The notes under the pieces: model-generated
The model's database searches: none
Told to the model about the DNA's origin: nothing
What the model saw: the letters and a program-made list of their open reading frames with translations, nothing else
Part shown: piece after piece, positions 30,304 through 40,999 of the stretch
How positions within the stretch are numbered: the stretch's first letter is position 1
Layout of the letters: every line of letters begins with the position of its first letter
Made by a program: the position numbers and the translations under genes
Assembly (NCBI GenBank): GCA_014925825.1
Contig: JACGCK010000237.1
Location: 1 to 62,946 of the forward strand
Length of the DNA: 62,946 nt
Reading direction: 5' to 3'
Source of the DNA: Pholiota molesta
Taxonomy: Eukaryota; Basidiomycota; Agaricomycetes; Agaricales; Strophariaceae

Positions 30304-31070
30304 TATATAGTTGTGTCCTTTTGTAACAGTTGGATAATTGCCTATGATATACCTGATATCTGATGACAGCCATATAATATATATCTTACTATGATGCTAT
30401 GATATATTGCTCTTATCTGAAAAATGTAATACTGATAAGCTGATGACAAGAAACGTGCAATACATTTGAAAAGTATCATTTACTATAATGGTTAGATAAA
30501 CCCGGCAATGTATATGTAGCTCCAATACTATTCATATATATAGTTGTGTCCATCTGTAATGGTTGGATATGGCCTATGATATATCTAATATCTGATGACA
30601 GCCATATAATATATATCTTACTATGATGCTATGATATATTGCTCTTATCTGAAAAATGTAATACTGATAAGCTGATGACAAGAAACGTGCAATACATTTG
30701 AAAAGTATCATTTACTATAATGGTTAGATAAACCCGGCAATGTATATGTAGCTCCAATACTATTCATATATATAGTTGTGTCCATCTGTAATGGTTGGAT
30801 ATGGCCTATGATATATCTAATATCTGATGACAGCCATATAATATATATCTTACTATGATGCTATGATATATTGCTCTTATCTGAAAAATGTAATACTGAT
30901 AAGCTGATGACAAGAAACATGCAATACATTTGAAAAGTATCATTTACTATAATGGTTAGATAAACCCGGCAATGTATATGTAGCTCCAATACTATTCATA
31001 TATATAGTTGTGTCCATCTGTAATGGTTGGATATTGCCTATGATATATCTAATATCTGATGACAACAATA
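30304..31070 (+). repeat. Tandem repeat, period 232 bp, about 3.3 copies
   Basis: TATATAGTTGTGTCC recurs at about 30304, 30537, 30769 and 31001. Full units include GCTCTTATCTGAAAAATG and AAACCCGGCAATG. The central units are almost identical (an AAACGTGC/AAACATGC difference was noted), while the first and last copies are more diverged or truncated. The array is AT-rich and non-coding. Confidence 0.93.
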
Positions 31071-31282
31071 TAATGTCTTAGATGCCAATACACCCCGCCA
31101 TAACACTGCCACTTAGTTGTCGGAGCTACAACTAGATATCAACTTTTCCACAATTTACTGATGTTGACGCACTTCTCAAAGCACCAACAAAGCAGCACTT
31201 CTATGGAAACCTTGCCACTCCCAGTGCCTCTGCGTAGCGCCGTATGCTCTATTGACCACCAGTATACTGGGTGCTTGACATC

Positions 31283-34240
31283 ATGCAACGCCTGCTAAGG
31301 GCAGGCGCAGAGCTTCTTAACAGAAACTCCGACTCACCTACTAATAGTCATTCCGATTCTCCAATCTCGATGATTTCTAGTCCTAATGTTATCATCACTG
31401 GGGGAACCTTTAATCAGATTTTGGATGGAACGCGAGGACCCAGACGTCGGCCTACTGCAGACAATTACACTGGGGAGGAATCAGGTAAGTATTTGTGCCC
31501 ACGATCAATGGGCAATTAACCATCTGATTCTCTACCTTACCCGCCCAGGCCTGGAGGTACTGAACCGACATGTCGCTGCTGGCGCCATGCACGACTCGGC
31601 TGAACGTTCAAATGCAGCAAGGTGCCACCCAGACACACGTATTGCCGTTCTGGGTGATATACTCAGCTGGATCCAAGACAAAGATCGGAAGACACACATC
31701 CTGTGGCTTCATGGCCCTGCTGGCGCAGGAAAAACATCGATTTGTCAAACAATAGCGGAGATATGCCGGGACATTGACGACCTTGCTGCGAGCTTCTTTT
31801 TCGACCAAGGGGATAATGAACGGGCACTTATTCCGACCATCGCTTACCAGATCGCTCAATCTGCGAATGTAATGAAGAAACATATTTCGACCGCCGTACT
31901 CAAGGATCCCCTTCAGATCTTTTCTAAATCTCTGCCGACGCAGATGCGAGAACTCATCGTTCAACCATTGAACCAGGTATCCGATGAAAGTCTTTTGCCA
32001 AGACTGTTGCTAATGGACGGTTTGGACGAATGTCGACCAGAAGATTCCCAAGAAAACATTCTGCAAGCCCTGTACTTTGCAGTCAAATCCGGCTCTTTTC
32101 CTCTCTGCATCTTAATATCCTCTCGAAACGAACCGCACATTCTCGACGCTTTTGAGGGTAATCTCCGTGATTTTACCCATGTTATATCACTAGACGAGAA
32201 ATACGAACCCGACAAAGATATCGAAACATATCTTCGCAGTAGTTTCACCACAATCCAACGGAAGCATCGACATAATCGTTCTCTAACTTCCACGTCCTCT
32301 TGGCCATCCGAACCAACTCTACAGACGCTTGTATCGAGAGCATCGGGTCAATTCATATACGCCGCAACGATTATCAGGTTTGTGGACGTCCGTCACCAAT
32401 CTCCCAGCCAGAGACTAGAAATGGCATTGGGGTTCTCGGAGCTTCAAGGCGGCTTGGATGGTTCCTCTCCTTTTGCCGAATTGGATAAACTGTATCAAGA
32501 GATTTTTCGCGAGGTTTTCGATATCCGATTAACACTGCGGGTCTTGGGTTCCATTCTACTACTGCGATCGCTCATTTGTCTGGAGGACCTTGAAAATCTT
32601 CTAGGACTTCAGGCAGGCGAAACGGAAATCGCTCTTGTCAGGCTTCATTCAATACTTAATGTCTCCGACTCTCCGGATTCTTGCCTTAAAGGTCGTTTCG
32701 TACACTTTTATCATGAATCGCTCAAGGATTTTCTCTTCGATGCGCATCGTTCAGGTATTTATCACATCAAATGTGATGTGGTCCATCACGATCTTTCTCA
32801 ACGCTTTTTTCGACACTTGTATCTGTCTAAAAGTTCGTCTATTCTGATTCCTACACGATATCTAACAAGATATTCATAAAAAAATTCTCTTCGATACTAG
32901 AACCTCGGTTTATCAATGTGCCGTCCGAAAGGGTCATCCTAAAAGACTGGCTTCACCATATGTCAATGATTGAACAGTTCGATGATGATTCATTCACCTA
33001 CGCGATGGACATCAAAATCGACAGAATCCTTGATTGCTTGAATATGGCCTTTACTATATCGAATCGGTTCGTGTGGCCTGAAGTTCTCGGTCTTATTGAA
33101 CAACTATCTATCCTGACAAATCGGTTTCGCCAACGTCCCACCACACAAAACTCGGTCTTAATCGAAAAGTTCACCCACATTCTAAATCTTTATTTTAGAC
33201 ACGCTCTACTACCACGTTTCGAAAACCTTCCAGAAATCCGGCCCAAAACGCTTGCGGTTCTTCCCATGTTCAAATTGGCCCCTGATTCATCCCCTGCCGC
33301 TCTCGGATGCCTTCTACAGTTGAATTGGTCCGAATTTGTACTTGCTACACTGCCATTGCGCCCTTTTATGGCCTTCAACCCTTCTATCAGCTTTATCAGC
33401 CAGGCATTTGCTGAATACGTCTCGGATCCTTCCCGCTGTGGAGAATTTAATCTTATGACACCAGACATACAGGCTGATCTGACTATATACTGCTTGGAAT
33501 GTATAAAACGATATCATTCGCCCAGTCAGGCCTTGATGACCAGGACAATTGAAGCGAGTTTATCATATCCGAGAGGCAACGGAGTAGAAGAGTACGTTCT
33601 TGAAATCTTGTTCATAAAACCGATACGTCTGACCTCCAGCTATTGTCTAGAGCCTACCAGTATGCAAAAGCGCACTGGCGAGAGCATCTTCGGTATGCGA
33701 GCGCTCGCCGCCTCCTAAATTACACGTACTTCGTCAACGCCCGTGATGGGTATCTCCCTATCTGCACTCATGAGAATCAATGTAATCTTCGTTGCGAGGT
33801 CATCGGGCTTTTCAGATGCATCGAGGTCTGTGTCAAATATCGACGGATATAAATTTGCACTCAATAAGCCATTTTGCAGGAACAAATCATAGTTAGCGAG
33901 GCGGTTTCGCAATCTACTTCAAGGGCCGCTGTCGAACAGGAATATGTGTATCTCTTGAAGGAAGTCATCGATACCAAATATCTTGGGACGCCATTATTTT
34001 CGAGGTTAGAATTCCAAATATTTGACGCCTTTCTGATACTGAAAATTATCATTTCTTTCTACATCTAGGGTAAAAATCCAAATGGAACAATGGAGTCGAG
34101 AGTTCAAGCAAAGCTATTTGAACAATGAAATCAATGGTTCCAATGCCCAACTGAGGAACGATAGGAGCACTTTCAATTATGATGTTCACGGAGTATTATG
34201 GGCATCAAGAAAAGGATACAAAGGAAAGTGGCCGCTCTGA
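31283..34240 (+). CDS. NACHT-domain STAND NTPase
   Basis: Six exons (31283-31484, 31549-32832, 32901-33591, 33651-33825, 33880-34004, 34069-34240) join in frame to 882 residues. The N-terminus carries NVIITGGTFNQ, frequent in Agaricomycete NACHT proteins. The Walker A is HGPAGAGKTSICQ, Walker B is LLLMDGLDEC, and the ILISSRNEP sensor segment follows. A helical region with HFYHESLKDFLFD and a long C-terminal helical part (AYQYAKAHWREHL) complete it. There are no WD40, TPR or ankyrin repeats. Fungal NACHT proteins act in heterokaryon incompatibility and innate-type responses; the role here is inferred. The last two introns are less certain; with an earlier end the protein would stop at 33852. 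Confidence 0.82.
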
Positions 34241-34431
34241 TTCTTGTCGCTCCTCTCGAACTACATACTGTGAGACCATAGGTCCATATATAATAGATAG
34301 ATTTAATGGTCTGAGTACCGTGCTAAACAGGCCATCGCATGAGCACTGAGATCAGCGACTCTGAGATGTATGGTCAGTGAGTGGTCACTAGTAAACTCCT
34401 CATTATACTTGATAGCGTTCAAAATAAACGC
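34241..34431. other. Spacer, nothing recognised
   Basis: A short AT-rich spacer separates the NACHT gene from the tRNA gene, which points toward it. Confidence 0.4.
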
Positions 34432-34437
34432 AAAAAA
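34432..34437 (-). terminator. Pol III terminator of tRNA-Arg
   Basis: Six T on the minus strand begin two bases after the tRNA 3' end, the standard RNA polymerase III stop. Confidence 0.85.
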
Positions 34438-34438
34438 G

Positions 34439-34520
34439 TGACCGAGACAGGGGTCGAACCTGCAATCTCCTGATGCGCTCTGAGTCGTAGTCAGACGCGA
34501 TGCCATTTCGCCACACGGCC
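34439..34520 (-). tRNA. tRNA-Arg (anticodon ACG) with 10-nt intron
   Basis: The 82-nt cloverleaf has acceptor GGCCGTG pairing with CTCGGTC (one T-T mismatch, one G-T), a GCG/CGC D stem, T stem GCAGG/CCTGT with loop TTCGACC, and variable loop AGATT. Anticodon stem TCTGA pairs with TCAGG only if a 10-nt intron (CTCAGAGCGC) is removed after the base 3' of the ACG anticodon, the canonical position. A and B boxes are intact. ACG is read as ICG after A34 deamination and decodes CGU, CGC and CGA. Confidence 0.9.
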
Positions 34521-35130
34521 ATGCAATACCACTTACTATTGTCGTATAAATCGCTATAGCGTGGCATCGAAGGTATAAAAGCTCGAATCAACGCTTGTCA
34601 CTGCCCATATACTTACGGTCCAGCATTCTTTCTTTTCAAGTTGAACCAGTTGTACGTCTGATATACAAGTTTGATATAGCGTCGAGGTTCTCTGAGAATA
34701 AAATACGACGAGGAGTCGCAATTATAACTGTTATAAAGCTTACTGCGGTCCGACGACCCTCTGAAGTAAGCGCCCACAAAATTGATGGAAGTATGGTTAG
34801 GAGTCAACTCCGAAAACAATCTGCCCAAAAGCCTCATGGGTTTGCAATATACAGTGCATATGTAGCACCGTAGATGTGACGGTGCGCTCTACCTCTGCTG
34901 GTATTGGCATTCAGTGCATCGGTTGACAGGTTGCTGTGTGTATTTATGCGACCATTGTCACTTGCACATCTGCAGACCAATCTAAAAATAGTACATCTTT
35001 AACACCCGCATAAATTCATAAATGCTGCAAAGCTAGGTAGTGGAAACTGAACTTAATTATCCGTATAATTGGGTTAATAAGAGCGAGTATATGCATTACT
35101 GCTCACATTCACTCTACCCGTCATCGCAAG
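34521..35130. other. Intergenic between the tRNA and the 35131 gene
   Basis: An open plus frame at 34595-34873 has no recognisable domain and is rejected as a gene. The region probably holds promoters for the tRNA (minus) and the next gene (plus). Confidence 0.4.
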
Positions 35131-38100
35131 ATGGTTCATGGATTTCCACAGGAACTAGAGCTTGCCAACCGAGCTACGAGCACGGCTACAGACGGTAAAA
35201 CTTTTGAAAACTTGATTTCTGTTTCATATGTTCATTTTTCCCAATTCGCGACAGGTCGTCTATCTACTACCTATCGAAGATCGCAAGACGAGAGCGTCAT
35301 TACTTCTCCGTATCGGAGTATCAGAAACACCAGTCCAGCAAACTTCGAGCAATTTCCAAAGGATCGCACAACTTCATTCCAGTCTGAGTCCTCCTATTGG
35401 GAAGAGGATCTAAAGCGCGGTAGAATGAGCAAGAATGTTTCGACACTTATTACAAAGATTTTCAAACCGCGACAGCTTGATAACTCAAATCTAGGCGACC
35501 AACTTCGTGGTTCGGAACGAAGAATTTCATCATCGGAAATTCAGACAGCAGTGAGGAGCGAGTCTAAAAGCACGAGGACTGGATTCCATTTATCATCTAG
35601 AATTGATTACTTGTCTAAACTGCGGTTGCAATCCGTTCGCCACATGTATCATGGAATTCTTCGAAGATACACTGGGAGATTTACTTCTATGTCTCGAACT
35701 TCTAACTCATATCAACCTCCGAAATCAGATCTCTCGGAGGAGTCGTACCCACTGCCATATTCTGGCTGGGAATTCTCTTCTGTCAGCTCTGCGACTCTCT
35801 GCTCTACCAATGGAATAGAAGTAGAACCTCCGAGTCGAGTTTCCGCTTTGAAACTGCATATGGAAAACAGTGGGGTATCCCATAAATCCTGCACAAATAC
35901 TCCCTTTCTTTCAACCTCCCGGAGCTCAGGACGCCCAAATGTACAATCAAATAAAGGAAGTGTTGGACCGGAAGGTGTGGAACCGCGTAAACAAAGACCA
36001 GATTGCTTGACTCGGAGCTCATCGGACGAGTCTGTTCAAACGTTAGTAAATCCAGGTATGTACACAATGATTACAGATGGGATGATTGTACAGTCCCTCA
36101 CTAGTTTTTTAGGGAGCAAAAATAATATGCAGTCCCTGGATCAGATCGAAGAAAATGTAGAATTCTATCAGGCAGATTTGGAGCGCGAATACGAGGCCCT
36201 GAAAGATGTCGAGGACTGCATATCAGAAGGAGTTGCACATCGGTAAGTGTTTTTATACTAAGCGAATGTTCCATCACTGTCAAGTCATTCCTAATTATTG
36301 TTGTGTAGAAATCTGTTCCCTAATGTCCGAGAATCAACGTGTCTTCCTCTCAGTGAAATGATCCACTGGGAACAGGAACCAGAGAAAGTCCCTCCATCGG
36401 CAAATGCCCACCATAAATCGATTCTCGAAGATCACCGTTCGTCGGGCCAATGCTTTCAAGGGCCAGCACTTCCTAATCAACAGTCTATGTTTTCCACTAC
36501 TCTTGGGATTCACACCTATGCAGCTCAGAATGCGAAATTATACTCAGACACTCCAAAGCCCTGGGAATCCTTTATCTCATTTGAGGAAGATGAAGAGATG
36601 GAATGGACCCAAACAAACAGAGATGGGACACAGCATCTTGGTTATCCAGACCGCGGACCTTCTCGTGCAACAAGTCTGGTTTTACATAGTGGGAGACCTC
36701 TGCCAGCAGGGAAATCAACTCAAAACGTCGTTAATGTAGAGCTATGCAAAAGTGGAAGGCCTCGGGCTCCACTGGCTCAGGCCAACTTCACATTGCCAGA
36801 GATCGAATATGCACATCCAGTAGCGCCTGGTCGCAACCTACGTGCCATTAATGCTATGTATCCTGCGTGCAACAGTGCTGCCTATGCAGCCTATCTCACA
36901 GATATTGGTCGCACGAAGTCAAATGGCCTTCAGATCCCAGATATGCATGCACACTCGTATTCTCCATCATCCAATCACATCGCTGATACAAAGCGTGGGA
37001 CCAACAGATGGCCTCAAGTTCCTGTTCAGGCCAGCTTCAGTGTGCCAGAGATACCTTGTCAGCGCTCGATTGACGGACTGCATGCCATTGAAGGCACCCG
37101 CCCTGCGAGCAACAATGCTTTACATGCCCCAGATTGGTTTAGCCCAAAGTTAAATCCCATTCAGACCCCGGAAATCTATTCAGCTTCATATTCGAGATCC
37201 TGTAAACCGATTCAGAGCCTCCATGATACAAAGCTCGGAATAAAAGGAAGACCTCAGGAGGCTACTCAGCATCCAGTTGACGAATTTCATGGCATGAAAG
37301 CCATCAAATTTGCGTGCAACAGCATTCTTCATCGCCCAAAGCTGAAATGCCCAAAGCTGAAATGCTTCGACAGTATGTCCACGACAAGTTCTCCAGCGAG
37401 CAGGACGACTTTAGATTCCCTCTTCTCGCGCCCGAATGGTTCGATATCCTCGATCTCGGAGACGTCGAGATCTTCTTCGCCATCGCCTTGGTGTACATCT
37501 CCTTTATCTGGGTTACCGCGATCTGCATCACCTTTATCTGCATCATCACGATCTACATCACCATGGTCTGCATCGTCATGGTCTGCTTCGCCATTGTCTA
37601 AATCATCATCGTCCATAGCACCTTGCTCGGCATGTAGATCATCTTTGTCGTCATCATCTCTGGATGGTTTGCCTTTGTCTACATCACCTCCGAGCAGTTC
37701 GCCTTTGTCTGCATCAACTTCGGATGTCATATCATCCGAAGCAGACAAATGTACAACCCGTTTCGCGAACGAGCCACTGCTACATTTGTCTTGCTCGAAT
37801 GATATGTTAGCTCGAAAAAATGCAGAGGAAGTCGAGAAAGCAGAAGCGAATGGTAGGACAGCAGCAGATAAACGGTGCGATAGCCTTGAGGCAGGGAAGC
37901 AGAGACATAAGGGAGCCAGGAGGAAAATGAGCTCCCTGGCGTCAGCACTCCGAAGAAACCTAAATGGACCATTGAAAAGGATATACGGTCGCTTTGCCAC
38001 CGAATGTCCGGACATTGAGCCCCGCCCATTCATACTGGACTCTGAAATTAGCCTCGATACCGACAGACAGCCCAAGTCGACGTTGAATCTATACATAGAG

Positions 38101-38181
38101 AGGCTGCACGGTATTGTTCAGAGACAGGGAGAGGAGATTGCGACACTGAAAGCTGAGCTTCCGCCTCCATATTCTCATTGA
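35131..38181 (+). CDS. Large uncharacterised serine-rich protein
   Basis: Exons 35131-36242 and 36309-38181 (GTAAGT...GTGTAG) give 994 residues. The first exon is Ser/Thr/Arg-rich and likely disordered, ending in an acidic helical stretch (QIEENVEFYQADLEREYEA). The second has two related segments in which a basic Gly-Arg-Pro motif precedes a sequence like VQASFSVPEI or AQANFTLPEI about 85 residues apart, suggesting an internal duplication. A Ser-rich repeat block follows. The end is a predicted coiled coil (LYIERLHGIVQRQGEEIATLKAEL) before PPPYSH. I recognise no family. Both long frames being open across a good intron supports expression. Confidence 0.65.
37430..37715 (+). repeat. Codon-phased minisatellite encoding an SAS/SP-rich block
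   Basis: Imperfect units of about 15 bp (for example TCTGCATCACC, TCTACATCACC) are repeated in phase within exon 2 of the 35131 gene. They encode variations on PLSASSRSTSPWSASS. Because the unit length is a multiple of three, long open frames also appear on the other strands. Confidence 0.75.
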
Positions 38182-38432
38182 CGCTAGGGGACATGTACGA
38201 ATCGGAAATCTACCAAGTATGCAGGACGATATCAGCTCGCATGGAAGTTGCTTTGACTTTGTACTATAGATATACCATTCTCGTTTATTTCTTGTCGTCC
38301 AGGGACGGCATTTACGATACATAGTGGCGTTTGTTATGTAAGATAGCCTATACAGAATATTTTGTTAATATAGTTTACTTCGGTTGTGGCATGCCCATGG
38401 TCTGCCTCACAAAAGAACAAACGGATGCGGGG
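38182..38432. other. Convergent 3' region
   Basis: This spacer lies between two genes that converge. No terminator-like hairpin is obvious. Confidence 0.4.
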
Positions 38433-39654
38433 TCATCCGCTCTTAGGACTCGGTTTTTTCCCTTTAAAAGCGGCTCCATTGGGTGCGTTGTGACTAGCAC
38501 CGCCGTGCCATTCAAATCCCAAAAGCTTGCTAAGACTAGAACGCATGGAATCGTAGACAGCCAAGCGCGGTGCTGGGTGTATGGAGTTGACGACATGCTG
38601 GTGAATGAGTCCTGTGATAGGCGAGAACGTATACGTCGATTCTCTACGAAAATTGGATCAGCAGACTTTCTATATCGGGATACGAATGTGACGTACATTT
38701 CCCATTCCGCGGGCTTAGCACTGACGCGTGCCAATCCCGTCACAATTTGTCGGATCAGGATGCTCTTTTGGCGCGTTTGTCGCTTCTTGGATGAAGATGA
38801 CGCAAGAGGGCTGACAGTTAATTTTGTGAGTTCGACGTTGAGATCAGAATATAGCGCATTCATCGTGTGCTTAATGAAACTTGACGATGCAAGGTATAGT
38901 TGGATGCCTGATTGTGCCCATAAGCTGTAATTCAAGATGGGACTAAAAGTCTCGGTCACCTTCGATATGGAATGTTTTGGGAAAGGGCGCGGGAAGTTCG
39001 AGAGGTGGAGTATAGGATAATCGTATTTGAGAACTGTATATAGGTTCGTCGTCGTCTGAAATAGTGTAGGGTTCGAGGAAATTGATGTGGGCAGCCGGAA
39101 GAGAGGCTGAGTTGCGAGGAATGCCGGTAGACTTGTTGACCGAGGTGACAAGCCCTTTGTCGAAGAATTCGGGTAGAGTCTCTTGGAGGGCAGTTATGGC
39201 ACGTCCTGTTCCCCCCTAAGTCAGCTTGATTCTTTCGGAATCAATGAGACTCACCGGTGCGGAGTTCCCAATCTTGGTCGGAAATTTCGGGAGGTTGATT
39301 TTTTTCAGGATCCGGGAATGAGTTCGAGGGCAGCTGTGCACGAAGGCCCAAGTCGGACATGCTCCGTGATGCTGTTTTGCGTACTTGGTAACTTGAGGAC
39401 GCGATGGTGGAAAGTTGCTTAACACATCGTTGTGATGTTGGTCTAAGGGGTCTAAGAGGTGCGGCGAGGCTGGAGGTGGATGTTGTGGGTGCCTTCAGAA
39501 ATGTAAAGGTTGATGAAGGTCCGGGCGTTGAACATATACGTCGACTGAGCATATCGATTGGAGGATGGGAGGGAGACGCGCGGGATGTTGTGAACCACGC
39601 GTGGAGACGGCACGTCGTTTGTTTGGCAACTTCAATACGAACAAACATGGACAT
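38433..39654 (-). CDS. Conserved mitochondrial-type protein, DUF2358/C6orf136-like
   Basis: Four exons on the minus strand (39654-39255, 39205-38960, 38907-38697, 38643-38433) join in frame to 355 residues. The first exon has a basic, Ser/Thr-rich N-terminus like a mitochondrial targeting sequence. The core has ALQETLPEFFDKGL, LSYTPPLELPAPFPKTFHIEG, LYLASSSFIKHTMNALYSDL, an EWEIESTYTFSPITGLIHQH segment and HPAPRLAVYDSMRSSL. This order fits the SnoaL-fold DUF2358 proteins found from fungi to animals; the biochemical role of that family is not established. Splice sites were picked so that the conserved core stays continuous. A plus-strand ORF over the same bases is a shadow. Confidence 0.72.
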
Positions 39655-39687
39655 GGACTCCCGGTGCGAGCCGGAACGTTGACCAGC

Positions 39688-40284
39688 TCAAACCTCCTCC
39701 AAGTATCCCTGGACGATGAGATGCTCAATATCTGCCCTGCGCACCATAAACCGTTGTCCTTTCTGGAAATCGATGCTGCCCAGCTCTGTCTCTATCTTCC
39801 CGCAATCTCTCACCACCCGAACGAGGACATGGAGGTCCTTTGGAGGATTCGTGATGCTGGCTGTGATGTCCAGCTCATGCGAGAATTCGGATCGAAATTC
39901 CATGACGGAGCTGTTATATTGGCGGAGGTAATCGACCTCGTGTGGCGATAGTTTGCTTCGGATGTCTTGATTCGATAGGATATGGGGGAGAGCGCCCCCA
40001 ACTGCCCAGTACATATCCCGCAGACGATCGACGCGATGAGAGTGGTAGGCCAGCAAACAGCGCTTGTTCCTGTTGATGGCGGTCTGGATGATGAGCATGG
40101 CCGGCGGTGGTGCCCGTCCTTCCACTGCGACCATGTCGATGGCCTTTTCCAGATCGCGCTGTTCTCGGATGATCGATCGTACGAGTGAGTCGTTGTATTT
40201 GAGCAGGGTGTCGGTTTGCGTGGATCGGCGGGATTCCATCACCAGCTGAGTCGCGAGTTCGCCATATTGACGCGTATCGCTCAT
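39688..40284 (-). CDS. PSF1: GINS complex subunit PSF1
   Basis: Intronless, 198 residues. N-terminal MSDTRQYGELATQLVMESRR matches Psf1. The helical A domain follows, with HRVDRLRDMYWAVGGALPHI and LSPHEVDYLRQYNSS. The C-terminal B domain runs PPKDLHVLVRVVRDCG, then FMVRRADIEHLIVQGYLEEV. Psf1 with Sld5, Psf2 and Psf3 forms GINS, which joins Cdc45 and MCM2-7 as the replicative helicase. Length is as usual for the family, and the ATG gives the expected N-terminus. The 3' end lies about 30 bp from the 5' end of the DUF2358-like gene on the same strand, so the promoter of that gene must overlap the PSF1 3' region. Confidence 0.95.
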   Translation of the reverse strand: MSDTRQYGELATQLVMESRRSTQTDTLLKYNDSLVRSIIREQRDLEKAIDMVAVEGRAPPPAMLIIQTAINRNKRCLLAYHSHRVDRLRDMYWAVGGALPHILSNQDIRSKLSPHEVDYLRQYNSSVMEFRSEFSHELDITASITNPPKDLHVLVRVVRDCGKIETELGSIDFQKGQRFMVRRADIEHLIVQGYLEEV

Positions 40285-40999
40285 CGTGGTCTGCGTTGAG
40301 AAGGATGTGTCACGCCGTGTGACGAGACGCGTTTGTTTGTTTGAGTATGTTGTTCTGGCCGATTTTTCCCAACACTCTTAACGTTGTACCATATCGCGTC
40401 CTCGATGAATTTTTACCATTGGCAATCTCCAATGTTTTCCGGATATACATGGAATTGTAGACCCATGAAGGACTAACATTCAGTTGATATCATCACCCAA
40501 AGGCTCGGACAAGGCTCGGATACAACTCGCAACACGAGGACTTCATGAGGCATGTCAGAGGCTATTATGAGGTATCTATCTTTGCTTCATTCTCGTTCCC
40601 TTATAATTTTAATGCGCTGTATAGAATTATGAGAATTCACTCTATGAGACCCGCTCAATACTTTCAATCGTATGCAACAGCCGAAGGGGGGCAAGAAAGC
40701 GAGAATGAAGTTAGATGGTTTCTTCGTGGCCTCCAGAAAGACATACGTCTTCAGTGCCTGTCGATATCAGTCTCAACACCACTCAGAAAGCCACTTTCCC
40801 ACTGCTCTCAAGCCGTTTCTCACCAGCCATGCAGCAGCGTGCCGCTATGACAATGACACGCCCGGGCCACGAACAACGCAAGATATGAAAAGACCCAACT
40901 AAAATGAACCATGGCCACCTGGTATGGCCATCTATCATCAGCCAAGTATAAGATACGAGATTTGAATGCCCTTGAATACATACACATCACATTCTTAAC
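40285..40999. other. Divergent promoter region of PSF1 and the DUF1996 gene
   Basis: No gene was recognised. The two flanking genes are transcribed away from each other, so both promoters lie here. A short open frame at 40545-40850 lacks any domain and was not called. Confidence 0.45.

Noticed and set aside
30304..31070. CRISPR-like array
   Set aside because: Contiguous 232-bp tandem units without spacers, in a eukaryotic genome.
34303..34591. Two minus-strand ORFs
   Set aside because: They run through the tRNA-Arg gene.
37329..38096. 255-codon ORF on the minus strand inside the serine-rich gene
   Set aside because: It arises from the codon-phased repeat on the other strand and is rich in D/G/K repeats; no start context or splice support.
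38331..38930. 199-codon plus-strand ORF
   Set aside because: Shadow of the DUF2358-like gene, whose splice-joined minus-strand exons are conserved.
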